Shown here one piece after another: positions 43,633 through 51,409 of a stretch of DNA of 64,000 nucleotides. The notes under the pieces were generated by a model. It was not told the DNA's origin. It saw only the letters and a program-made list of their open reading frames with translations, and ran no database searches. The DNA comes from an uncultured Rhodospirillaceae bacterium (GTDB lineage: Bacteria > Pseudomonadota > Alphaproteobacteria > Rhodospirillales > Rhodospirillaceae): positions 44,394 through 108,393 of the forward strand of contig CALSLN010000023.1 in assembly GCA_943787205.1 (NCBI GenBank), written 5' to 3'. Each line of letters begins with the position of its first letter. Position 1 is the first letter of the stretch. A program made the translations under genes and the position numbers.

Positions 43633-45066
43633 TTATTCTGCTGCTGCAGCGGCCGTCGTTTCCCACGTTAGGAACTTCTCGCCGAGCAAGCGCCCCATGG
43701 TCAGGCAGCCGCCTACGCTTGAGCCGCCCAGGTAAGCGTTGCCCCAAATGCCCATGCCCAGCATTTCTCCACCGGCATAGAGGTTAGGAATGGCTTTGCC
43801 ATCTGCGTCCAGAACACGGAGTTCATTATCGCAGGCGATACCACCGAAGCCGACCACCGAAATCGCATAGTGGCGGATCGCGTAGAACGGTCCTTTTTCA
43901 ATCGGCGCAGGTGTGTGCTTGCGGCCCCAAGGGTCCGATTCAACCACACGTCCCTTGTTGAACTGCTCCACTGTTGTCTTAAGGTTCTCAGCAGGTATAC
44001 CGCAGGCCTTAGCCAAACCGTCAAGGGTGTCGGCGCGGCAGTAATCGGCGTGGCTGGCAAAAGCCCGTTCGATTTTTTCCGCATCCCAGCCCAGGAACAA
44101 TTGAGGCGCCTGATCCAAGATGCCTTGGTCATATACCAGCCAACAACTCCAGTCGGATTGGTTCATGATTGTGCGTTCGCGGAAGTCTTGACTCTCTTCT
44201 TCCTCGTTGATGAACCGACGGCCTTCATTGTTTACTAGAATTTCCCATGGCGCGCGCATGGCAGGGAACGTTGCGGTGTGAATCCAGTGGTCGTCTGGTT
44301 TGTCGATATCGACGGTGCCACCGAACGTCATGATCAAGTTGTCGGCCAGCTGAACCTTGGCGCCCAGTTTACGGGCCTGTTCGATGCCATCTCCTTTGGA
44401 GTGCTCGTATGTGTAGACCCGCTTTGGACGATTGTGGAATTCCTTCCAGTGCTCGTCGCTATTGGAATAGCCACCACAGGCCAGCAAGGTTGTTGAAGCG
44501 CGAATTTCCTCGCGGTCACCGTTTTCTGATTCGGTAATGATGCCGCCAACAGAGCCGTCCGCATTAACAATCAGACTGGTCATGCGGGTTTTAAGCCGGA
44601 GTTCAACGTTGCCACTCTCGAGAACTTTGTTAAAGGCAGTCTCAAGAACCGCTGCATACGCTTTGCCAGCGGTCGCTGGTGTTGTGATGCGCGCAGTTGA
44701 GTAGGGTTCGTGCCCCTGACCAATGACGGGGTTGTCTTCTGGGTACTCAAGGCCGATTGACATAATCCAATCCAAAGTCTCGCCTGAGTTTTCCTGCCAC
44801 AAGCGCAATTTGTCGTACTCGCCAGTGCCGTGGTTGATTTCGATGCTGTCTTGGAAATGTTTTTCAGGGGAGTCGTCGATGCCCTTTTTCTTTTGTAGAG
44901 CCGAGCCTGCCGCACTCATCGATCCAGAGGATAGGTGAAGCGTACCGCCAACTTTGTCCGCGACGTCAACCACGAGCACTTTGGCGCCGCGTTCAGATGC
45001 TTTAATTGCTGCTGGTATGCCGGTCGTACCGGCTCCAACAATGACGATATCCCATTGGTTGGACAT
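43633..45066 (-). CDS. FAD-binding dehydrogenase of the fumarate reductase/3-ketosteroid dehydrogenase type
   Basis: The protein has 477 residues. It begins with the ADP-binding Rossmann motif DIVIVGAGTTGIPAAIKASERGAKVLVVD (GxGxxG, about residues 6-34), followed by GGTLHLSSGSMSAAG. Later parts include RRFINEEEES, the substrate-domain HYAISVVGFGGIACDNELRVLDADG and the C-terminal FAD-binding NLYAGGEMLGMGIWGNAYLGGSSVGGCLTMGRLLGE. This is the flavoprotein oxidoreductase family of fumarate reductase, urocanate reductase and 3-ketosteroid delta-1-dehydrogenase. There is no signal, so it is probably cytosolic. The protein ends in an Ala-rich tail (TTAAAAAE), like the Rieske copy 3. A role in desaturating or reducing a ring intermediate is inferred. 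Confidence 0.9.
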   Translation of the reverse strand: MSNQWDIVIVGAGTTGIPAAIKASERGAKVLVVDVADKVGGTLHLSSGSMSAAGSALQKKKGIDDSPEKHFQDSIEINHGTGEYDKLRLWQENSGETLDWIMSIGLEYPEDNPVIGQGHEPYSTARITTPATAGKAYAAVLETAFNKVLESGNVELRLKTRMTSLIVNADGSVGGIITESENGDREEIRASTTLLACGGYSNSDEHWKEFHNRPKRVYTYEHSKGDGIEQARKLGAKVQLADNLIMTFGGTVDIDKPDDHWIHTATFPAMRAPWEILVNNEGRRFINEEEESQDFRERTIMNQSDWSCWLVYDQGILDQAPQLFLGWDAEKIERAFASHADYCRADTLDGLAKACGIPAENLKTTVEQFNKGRVVESDPWGRKHTPAPIEKGPFYAIRHYAISVVGFGGIACDNELRVLDADGKAIPNLYAGGEMLGMGIWGNAYLGGSSVGGCLTMGRLLGEKFLTWETTAAAAAE

Positions 45067-45249
45067 GCTCTGATTCCCTGTTCGTGTTTTTAATTATTTA
45101 GATTGATACGGTACTGATGGAACATAATCATGGCCAGACCGTTGTCTTGACCGCTTGGAAAACATAGTCCGCCGCGCCGACTTTCATGACGAAAACCTTC
45201 GCCGCTCTTTCAGTCGGGCGCGAATCGAGTCTTGCTAGGTGGGGAATGG

Positions 45250-46134
45250 TTAGCTGTCACCCCATGCCAGAACATCGGGAATAAACTGCTCAGCTTGGGC
45301 CAAATAGGCTGGTGACAACTCGTCAAAGCTCTTCAATTTGCTGCCGACGCAATGCCAGACCGAATGACCAGGACGCTCACCCATGTTTAAGAACCCTTGC
45401 CAAGGTGCGAGGAATACAATCCCGAAGATTGAATCGACGCGATGCAAGTCTGTATTCCGGATTTGATCTAGGGCTATTGTTGTGGTGCCGTACTCGGCTA
45501 AGGGAATGGGGCGCTGATCTGGGTACTTGCGTTGTCCTACCATCTGGATGTTGTCACCCATGACAGTCCAAGTCAGGGTCAAAGCGCTTTCCATTTTTGG
45601 GTCGATGTCCGCGCTCCAGTTTTCACCTTTCTTAGCGTTGGTGTCTCGTGCAAACTGAGCGCTGGTGATTTTACCGTCTGTGCCGACGTAATACAGGCTG
45701 CGAGATCCAATAATATTCGGGGCGACCAAGTTTTCTTCACCCGTCCAAGGGTTGCGGTACATCTTACCGTTCAGAACTTCGCCGGTCTCCGGGTCTTTGA
45801 AAATCGTCATGACTTTCGACCAAACTTCATATCGCCCGTCATCGCGTTCCATAACCATTTTCGTTTCGCAGCTTTCACAATCAAAAACGATCTTTGGATT
45901 CTGGTCGGGGGTTACTGCGATGTAGTAGCCACGCCATGCGTTTGGTGCCGGTTTGCCAGAGAGGTCGCCTTGAATACGGAGGTAATCGCGCAACTCTTGC
46001 TCTGGGGTTTCATGCAATGAACTGACAGTCGCGCTCGCTGGTCCAGCGATGCCCGCTGCGGCTAAGGCCCCAACACCACTGATGCCGAGATTGAAAGCGC
46101 GGCGTGACACGATAGGTCCGGACAAAGTCGTCAT
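45250..46134 (-). CDS. Tat-exported DUF1838 protein, copy 3
   Basis: The protein has 294 residues. The Tat signal is VSRRAFNLGISGVGALAAAGIAG (about residues 9-31), with cleavage near ASA. It contains the fullest family pattern of the three: QELRDYLRIQGDLSGKPAPNAWRGYYIAVTPDQNPKIVFDCESCETKMV, VMTIFKDPETGEVLNGKMYRNPWTGEENLVAP, LTLTWTVMGDNIQMVGQRKYPDQRPIPLAEYGT, and FLAPWQGFLNMGERPGHSVWHCVGSKLKS. The CESC pair might bind metal. It lies 183 bp upstream of the flavoprotein gene on the same strand. It is divergent from the SDR at 46264. Confidence 0.88.
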   Translation of the reverse strand: MTTLSGPIVSRRAFNLGISGVGALAAAGIAGPASATVSSLHETPEQELRDYLRIQGDLSGKPAPNAWRGYYIAVTPDQNPKIVFDCESCETKMVMERDDGRYEVWSKVMTIFKDPETGEVLNGKMYRNPWTGEENLVAPNIIGSRSLYYVGTDGKITSAQFARDTNAKKGENWSADIDPKMESALTLTWTVMGDNIQMVGQRKYPDQRPIPLAEYGTTTIALDQIRNTDLHRVDSIFGIVFLAPWQGFLNMGERPGHSVWHCVGSKLKSFDELSPAYLAQAEQFIPDVLAWGDS

Positions 46135-46263
46135 AGGTGTTCTCCAACAAGGTTGATGTCTGTCGATGTAAGTCGAGATCTAAGAATTTGCCATGGATTC
46201 AATTCTTTGATGCTCAATGTGCGGCGCATTGCCCCGCGCGGCTGACGTGCTTAGAGTTACGAG

Positions 46264-46947
46264 ATGAGTGATCTTTCCAATAAAGTGGCCTTCGTTGCGA
46301 ATGCGGATAGCGCCATAGGGCGGGCGTGTGTCTCTAGTCTGGCATCAGCGGGCGCGAAAGTCTGTGTTGCTGGTGCTGCTGCTCAAGGTGCCGATCTGGC
46401 AGTCGACGTAAATTCCGGCGATTCCGACGCGTGGGATAGCGCTTTCAATATATGCATTGAAACACTGGGATCGTTGGATGTTCTTGTTATTCCGACATCG
46501 GCGACGTCTGCGACCTCCATTGAAGAGACATCCTTTCAGGATTTTGTGAGTTCCCACAGAAGCATGGCGGTGCCAGCCTTTCTGGCTCAGAACCGGGGCA
46601 TTTTGGCAATGCGTACCTCTGGACCGGGCGGGGCTGTGGTTCATGTCATTCCAGCCGCTGCACGGTCTGGTCTTGATGGCGCCGTGGCCGCGTGTGCGGC
46701 AAGTGCAGGGATTTTATTTTCGTCGAAATCCGCGGCATTGGAATGTGCAAAGGCCAAAGACGGTATCGTCGTAAATGCTGTTCTCGTTGGCCCGGTCGCG
46801 GGCGAACCGCCCTTGCCTTATCCGGAGCATGTGACAGCGGTCCCACCACAAGCCGTTGCCGACGCTGTTCTCTTTTACGCAACCGATGGCGCCGTATACA
46901 TGAGCGGTATGGACTTACCGGTCGATGGCGGGTTCTTAGCCGGATGA
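46264..46947 (+). CDS. Degenerate SDR-fold protein with catalytic residues lost
   Basis: The protein has 227 residues and follows the SDR fold from start to end (final VYMSGMDLPVDGGFLAG). The cofactor motif TGxxxGIG has become VANADSAIG. The NNAG is VIPTSAT. The catalytic Ser is absent from VVHVIPAAARSG, and the Tyr-x-x-x-Lys alignment AYSASKAA has become AACAASAGI, placing Cys144 and Ala148 at the Tyr and Lys sites. The frame is intact and the rest of the fold is retained, so it is not a simple pseudogene. The next SDR overlaps its stop codon (ATGA), so the two proteins may form a heteromer in which only one subunit is active. Confidence 0.82.
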   Translation: MSDLSNKVAFVANADSAIGRACVSSLASAGAKVCVAGAAAQGADLAVDVNSGDSDAWDSAFNICIETLGSLDVLVIPTSATSATSIEETSFQDFVSSHRSMAVPAFLAQNRGILAMRTSGPGGAVVHVIPAAARSGLDGAVAACAASAGILFSSKSAALECAKAKDGIVVNAVLVGPVAGEPPLPYPEHVTAVPPQAVADAVLFYATDGAVYMSGMDLPVDGGFLAG

Positions 46948-47771
46948 CTCATGTTAAAAAAACAGATCAGCTTTCCGGGAAAGTGATTTTAATCACCGGC
47001 GGGACCTCTGGTCTTGGTCGTTGGACCACGCTGGTGACAGCGGCCCAGGGTGCGACCGTCGTTTATAGTGGGCGCAATGCCGAAGGCGCGGCAGAGACCG
47101 ATAGGCGTCTAGAGGCGGCAGGTCTGAAAGCAGAATGCTTACCGCATGACGTAACCAATGAAGAGGATTGGCGGCGGGTCGTTGACACTGTGGTGGAGCG
47201 ACATGGTCAACTTGATGGATTGGTCAACAATTCTGGTGTGTCGCGGCTAAAGTCGATGGATCAAATGTCCCTTGATGACTTGGAGTTCCTGCTCTCTGTC
47301 AATGTCGATGGCATGTTTCTTGGCACCCAACATGCGTTTCGCGTGATGAAGGCACGGGGCGGTTCGATCGTAAATATTTCGGCACTTAATGCGCTGCGTG
47401 GCTCGCCCAATTCGACTGGGTACGGCATGGCAAAGGCCGGTACGACACACCTTGCTCGCGCAGCCGCCAAAGAAGGCCAGCGATATGGCATTCGTGCCAA
47501 TGCCGTTCATCCTGGCGTTTTGTTTGAGGATGGCGACAAAGCGTCACCAGGTGCGATTGCCTTGTTTGGCGAGGAGGGCGCGCAGAAGTTCGTTCAATTC
47601 AACATAGATACGACGCCTCTTGGACGGCTCGGTCATCCGCGTGATATCGGAACGGCAGTCGCCTTCTTACTGTCTGACGCCGCACGACACGTTAGTGGCG
47701 CGGCTGTCTGCGTAGATGGTGGCCGGATGGCGGGCGAATACATGCATCACGGAATTAAATCTCAAAAGTAA
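46944..47771 (+). CDS. Short-chain dehydrogenase/reductase (active-type)
   Basis: The protein has 275 residues from the ATG at 46944, which overlaps the previous stop by 4 bp. A longer open frame continues upstream, but it is a shadow of the preceding gene. It has GGTSGLG (about residues 21-27), the acidic loop HDVTNE, NNSG (about 97-100, a variant of NNAG), the catalytic Ser in IVNISALNALRG and YGMAKAG (Tyr/Lys, about 167-171), and PLGRLGHPRDIGTAVAFLLSDAARHVSGAAVCVDGG. All catalytic residues are present. It is probably an NAD-linked alcohol/3-oxoacyl-type dehydrogenase. Its neighbours are the degenerate SDR upstream and the VOC protein 17 bp downstream. Confidence 0.92.
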   Translation: MTHVKKTDQLSGKVILITGGTSGLGRWTTLVTAAQGATVVYSGRNAEGAAETDRRLEAAGLKAECLPHDVTNEEDWRRVVDTVVERHGQLDGLVNNSGVSRLKSMDQMSLDDLEFLLSVNVDGMFLGTQHAFRVMKARGGSIVNISALNALRGSPNSTGYGMAKAGTTHLARAAAKEGQRYGIRANAVHPGVLFEDGDKASPGAIALFGEEGAQKFVQFNIDTTPLGRLGHPRDIGTAVAFLLSDAARHVSGAAVCVDGGRMAGEYMHHGIKSQK

Positions 47772-47788
47772 TCTCAGGAGGATTCAGG

Positions 47789-48349
47789 ATGAAGGCGTTA
47801 GTACTAGGTATAGCGGCGACGCTGACCTTTGGTCTTTCCGCGACGGCTCAATCCGAAGAGATTAATCATCAGAGCTTACTGCTTCGATCCGTCGCCGTGA
47901 CGTGCAAGGTTGACGAGTCCATTGCGTTTTATCGCGATGTTATGGGGCAAGAGATTATTAAAGATGAGACCTTCACGGGCAGCGGTATTCAAAAATATAT
48001 CGACGTAAAAGAGGGCGGTGCAGTTCGCTTCGTCATAATGGGTGGGTCAGGGGTATACCCTGGCGGTCAGGTCGTTGGTGGCAACATCGCATTCATGGGG
48101 ATTGTGGACTCGGATGACCCAGCCTGCAGCGGTGACGTCGAAAATCATCGTGGTCGCCAAGGGTCGACGATCTTGCCTCATCGGGTCAGTAATATCGAAG
48201 AGATCGCTAAGCGCGCCAAAGCAGCGGGGCATGAAATTCTCTTTGACGTCAAGGCATCCGGGACCGGACTGTCCCGCAACATGATGCTGTTTGACCCCAA
48301 TGGAAACATTGTTGAGGTCTTCCAGATCAACACCGCACGTATCAAATAG
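47789..48349 (+). CDS. Secreted VOC-superfamily (glyoxalase-like) protein
   Basis: The protein has 186 residues. A signal peptide covers about 1-21 (ATLTFGLSATAQS). A strong Shine-Dalgarno (AGGAGG) lies ten bases before the ATG. The mature part is a single VOC module: RSVAVTCKVDESIAFYRDVMGQEII, FIVMGGSG-type strand, and FDPNGNIVEVFQI at the end. VOC enzymes (glyoxalase I, ring-cleaving dioxygenases, epimerases) use a divalent metal. The usual His/Glu ligands appear partly present (E in IVEVF), but a first-half His is not clear. Export is unusual for the family. It is the third gene of an operon with the two SDRs. Confidence 0.82.
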   Translation: MKALVLGIAATLTFGLSATAQSEEINHQSLLLRSVAVTCKVDESIAFYRDVMGQEIIKDETFTGSGIQKYIDVKEGGAVRFVIMGGSGVYPGGQVVGGNIAFMGIVDSDDPACSGDVENHRGRQGSTILPHRVSNIEEIAKRAKAAGHEILFDVKASGTGLSRNMMLFDPNGNIVEVFQINTARIK

Positions 48350-48390
48350 CCCTAACAATAAAAACGTTATGGTATACAAGGCGATGTTTT

Positions 48391-48420
48391 AGGGGCTCAT
48401 TATTCGTATGATGGGCCCTT
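48391..48420 (+). terminator. Possible terminator hairpin after the VOC gene
   Basis: GGGCTCAT (48393-48400) and ATGATGGGCCC (48408-48418) can pair across TATTCGT with a bulge, and TTATTTG follows. It lies about 45 bp beyond the VOC stop. The alternative ATG at 48408 falls inside it, which argues for the later start of the next gene. Confidence 0.4.
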
Positions 48421-48461
48421 ATTTGCACGAACAGTATACAATACTAGTGAGGCGTATCGAC

Positions 48462-50288
48462 ATGAACGACGTGAAGCAAATGTTCTGGGCGGTTTCAGTC
48501 ACAGCGCTACTCTCTATGGGGCTGCTGACGCCCGGGTCCACCGAGGCTCGTAAGGTTGGTGTTCTTTATGTGGTGCATGGCGGGTCCGAGAGCACCGACA
48601 TCGAAAGCCTGTGGGATAGTTCGATGCAAATCTTCGCCTACGATCCTCATTCTGCGATTTATCAACGCGTGATTTGGAATGAAGAGGCTTGGCCGACCGT
48701 TGCTTCTTTTGGGGATGGTCAGAGTTACAGCAATGTCGCGTCTCAGTTAGATAAGTACACGTTTCAGGATGATCGTATTGGTCATGATCCCAACGCCGAG
48801 CGAACCCAAAAACAAATGGACGATATGGCGGCTGCGCTGAAAGCGCGAGAAGGAGAACTCGGCGTCACATTCATTGTTGATAAGGCGCAGTGGATTGGTC
48901 CTCGCGAGCAGACCAAATTCCTACCCGACCCACGTCGTCTCTATGAGCCTCAGGTCGAGGGTGGGGCTCGCTTAACCTATTGTGGCAGTGAAACCGATGG
49001 CGGGCCGTGGGCTGATTGTGACCCTCAGCGATACAACATTGATGGGCCCGCTGAGCGTCTACTGGCTCAGGGTGTCGACGAAATCATCATGATCGACATG
49101 ACAACGGCAGCTGTTCGTTTCTGGAAGAGTTATGACGTGGTTAGAGTCACGCGTGACGTGGTGGCGCGGTACAATGCTAAAAATGGGACTGATGTCCCGG
49201 TGACTTGGGTAAATGATCCTACCGATTTAATGCGCGAGTCCTATCCCCTAGAGCCGGAGAATTGGACTCGCAGTTTGGGTGCGCCGACCAAAGATAGTGT
49301 TGTGCCGCTTGAGGGGCGCCCTAGCCCGGTGACGGAAGACCCTGCGTTTGCAGCGATGTATATGGAGGGGATCGAGAAACGTTTTAATCCAGCGATCGCG
49401 GATCAAGACACAGCAATTCTGTTAATCAATCATTCTATCCGTGATGGCAACGAGGCTTATGACCCGAAGGTTAATGACACAGTTGCCCTCAATGATTTTC
49501 TAAAGGCTGCAGTGTTGCGGACACATCCTGATATTGACCCTGAAAATATTATTGGGACATGGATGGGGCTGCGGGTCGAAAACCCCGATATCAAGCTCGG
49601 CGGACGGGTCCGCTCGAATTTAGAACGGTCTCGGGATATGCGTGCAGAAAACCTGGGGCATCGTTGGTTTTATGAAACCGACAAAGTGCCACCCGGCGGC
49701 GATCAAAAATACTTCTACTGGGATGGCCTCGAGTATCTCAAGAACCGAGGCGTGAAGCATATCGTCGTGGTGTTCACGCAAGTGGTTATCGACTCCGTAC
49801 TCACCTTGGTCGAGGTGCCAAATCAAATCGGCAAAGAAATTGGAACCGAGACTTGGCTTTATAAAGCGGAGGGCGATTTTGTTCGCTATCCCAATCATGG
49901 TCACCCGTTCGCGGACTATTGGGGCCGGCAGGCTGAAACTATGTGCCGCCCAGTTGGTGCGCCTATCGATGCGCCGAAGTCAGAGCCGTGTTGTTTGGTG
50001 ATGGGCGGCTGTGGAACGTCCCAGCCGTACCCGCCCTTGCGTCAGACTCCAATCGATAAAGCCATGCAGGACACGGACCCTCATTTGGTTCGCGATCTAT
50101 CGGCCTACGGTCATATTGGCTACGACTCTGAACAGGGGCCTCCGAGTGATAATGGGCCGGTGCAGGATCAATTCACTGGCACTTGGGCCATGTGGGATCC
50201 CATCAACGGCGATCCCCGAATGGGTGGTTTTCTCGCCGGTCATGTCGTCCGCCACATGGAGATGCGGCGGGGTCTCGCCCCACTTTAA
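48462..50288 (+). CDS. Secreted protein with two chelatase-like halves, function unknown
   Basis: The protein has 608 residues from the ATG at 48462 (GAGG nine bases upstream). A signal peptide (about residues 6-27, TPGSTEA end) precedes RKVGVLYVVHGGSES, whose beta-strand plus His-Gly motif resembles the N-terminus of CbiX/ferrochelatase proteins. A second, similar unit begins near AILLINHSIRDGNEAY (about residue 320) and contains YLKNRGVKHIVVVFTQVVIDSVLTLVEVP, which looks like the ferrochelatase GxxxxxxxPxxFxSxHxETLxE strand-helix with the His lost. The Cys-rich CCLVMGGCG segment lies near the end. The relation to chelatases is inferred from pattern only. It precedes a CpeT-like gene by 80 bp. 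Confidence 0.7.
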   Translation: MNDVKQMFWAVSVTALLSMGLLTPGSTEARKVGVLYVVHGGSESTDIESLWDSSMQIFAYDPHSAIYQRVIWNEEAWPTVASFGDGQSYSNVASQLDKYTFQDDRIGHDPNAERTQKQMDDMAAALKAREGELGVTFIVDKAQWIGPREQTKFLPDPRRLYEPQVEGGARLTYCGSETDGGPWADCDPQRYNIDGPAERLLAQGVDEIIMIDMTTAAVRFWKSYDVVRVTRDVVARYNAKNGTDVPVTWVNDPTDLMRESYPLEPENWTRSLGAPTKDSVVPLEGRPSPVTEDPAFAAMYMEGIEKRFNPAIADQDTAILLINHSIRDGNEAYDPKVNDTVALNDFLKAAVLRTHPDIDPENIIGTWMGLRVENPDIKLGGRVRSNLERSRDMRAENLGHRWFYETDKVPPGGDQKYFYWDGLEYLKNRGVKHIVVVFTQVVIDSVLTLVEVPNQIGKEIGTETWLYKAEGDFVRYPNHGHPFADYWGRQAETMCRPVGAPIDAPKSEPCCLVMGGCGTSQPYPPLRQTPIDKAMQDTDPHLVRDLSAYGHIGYDSEQGPPSDNGPVQDQFTGTWAMWDPINGDPRMGGFLAGHVVRHMEMRRGLAPL

Positions 50289-50368
50289 GTCGACCTTGAG
50301 GTCTAAACGCGACCTTTCCCTTTCTCCCTGGTCGTCCTAGGCTTGTTGGGAATAAGGGGAGAGATACA

Positions 50369-51403
50369 ATGATGCGTACTTTGTTGGTTGTAGCCCTAAT
50401 GCTGCTGCCCTTGTCGGCTTCGGCCACGAATTCCAAGCCGGAGTTAGCAAAAGTTCTGGAAGATTTGCTGGCTTGGCTCCCGGGCGAATATACATCCATC
50501 CCCCAAGTCTATCTTGAGCGTGCTCTCGGTACCCCACCCGATGGGGAGCACGAAATCTATTATCGCGTCTTTGCTGAAATTGAAGCGCCGCATTTGGCTA
50601 AGCATGTCATCTACACGCAAATCCGATTGGATGGCGATGACGGGACAATCTTTCCTGGCCAGCAACAAGTCTTCCTGATCTCCATCGACGAAGAAAAAAG
50701 CGTCGTCTCAATTGAGGGACGTCGTATCAAAGACCCAGAAAATTATGTTGATGCACACATGCACCCTGAGATGTGGTCGACCATTGCTCCTGATCCGGAT
50801 TTTGGCGGCAACTGCCTCTTTAATTGGCGGCGCCACGGCCAGCAATTGCGCGGCCTGCTAGGAGATCACGGCCAATGCACCATGGTTTCAAAAAGAAGTG
50901 GCAACCAATTGACCTGGGACGCTGAATGGATTCTCAATCCTGACCAGTTGTGGATTTACGATAATGGGACGTTGGCTGACGGCACGCTGTTCTCTGGTCG
51001 AGAAGATCGCACCCACCTTCGTTTATCCAAGGCTGAACGCTACGAGTGCTTCACGTCACTCCGATTTGAAGACGGCACGACACAAGTCATCAATCCCTAC
51101 TTCATGCACAACAGGGGTGACACGCTTACAATTACAACGACGGAAGCTGAGCCGCGTGACCTGCATGTTGAGTTTTTGACGTCGCTCTGGCCATCAAACT
51201 CGGGCCGTAACTATGTCGACCTCATGCGCCTCACCCTGCACGATGGTGAAGTCGGGGATTATAAAGACGAAGACGTCTTAGGATTCGCCTGGGCAGAACC
51301 ATCCAGCAATCGGGTCGGCTTTACGACGGAATGGGCAAGCTCACGCTGCAAGCTTGCGAATCCAGATGGTCCACGCTTTAAGGCAGCCATGATGGGCCAG
51401 TAG
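50369..51403 (+). CDS. Secreted CpeT/CpcT-like protein
   Basis: The protein has 344 residues. Its signal peptide (about 1-20) ends ASA. The mature N-terminal two-thirds has the CpeT/CpcT pattern: LLAWLPGEYTSIPQV, HVIYTQIRLD, QQVFLISIDE, FGGNCLFNWRRHGQQLRGLLGDHGQCTMVSKRSGNQLTWDAEWILNPDQLWIYDNG. The family was defined as phycobiliprotein bilin lyases, but homologues are also found in organisms without phycobilisomes. A signal peptide and the location next to a chelatase-like secreted protein suggest binding of a tetrapyrrole or another hydrophobic ligand in the periplasm. This is inference. No phycobiliprotein gene is present. Confidence 0.75.
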   Translation: MMRTLLVVALMLLPLSASATNSKPELAKVLEDLLAWLPGEYTSIPQVYLERALGTPPDGEHEIYYRVFAEIEAPHLAKHVIYTQIRLDGDDGTIFPGQQQVFLISIDEEKSVVSIEGRRIKDPENYVDAHMHPEMWSTIAPDPDFGGNCLFNWRRHGQQLRGLLGDHGQCTMVSKRSGNQLTWDAEWILNPDQLWIYDNGTLADGTLFSGREDRTHLRLSKAERYECFTSLRFEDGTTQVINPYFMHNRGDTLTITTTEAEPRDLHVEFLTSLWPSNSGRNYVDLMRLTLHDGEVGDYKDEDVLGFAWAEPSSNRVGFTTEWASSRCKLANPDGPRFKAAMMGQ

Positions 51404-51409
51404 GGTCGG

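Noticed and set aside
46692..46943. N-terminal extension of the SDR at 46944
   Set aside because: It lies in another frame of the preceding SDR gene and lacks any SDR features. The ATG at 46944 overlaps the previous stop in the usual ATGA arrangement and gives a standard N-terminus.
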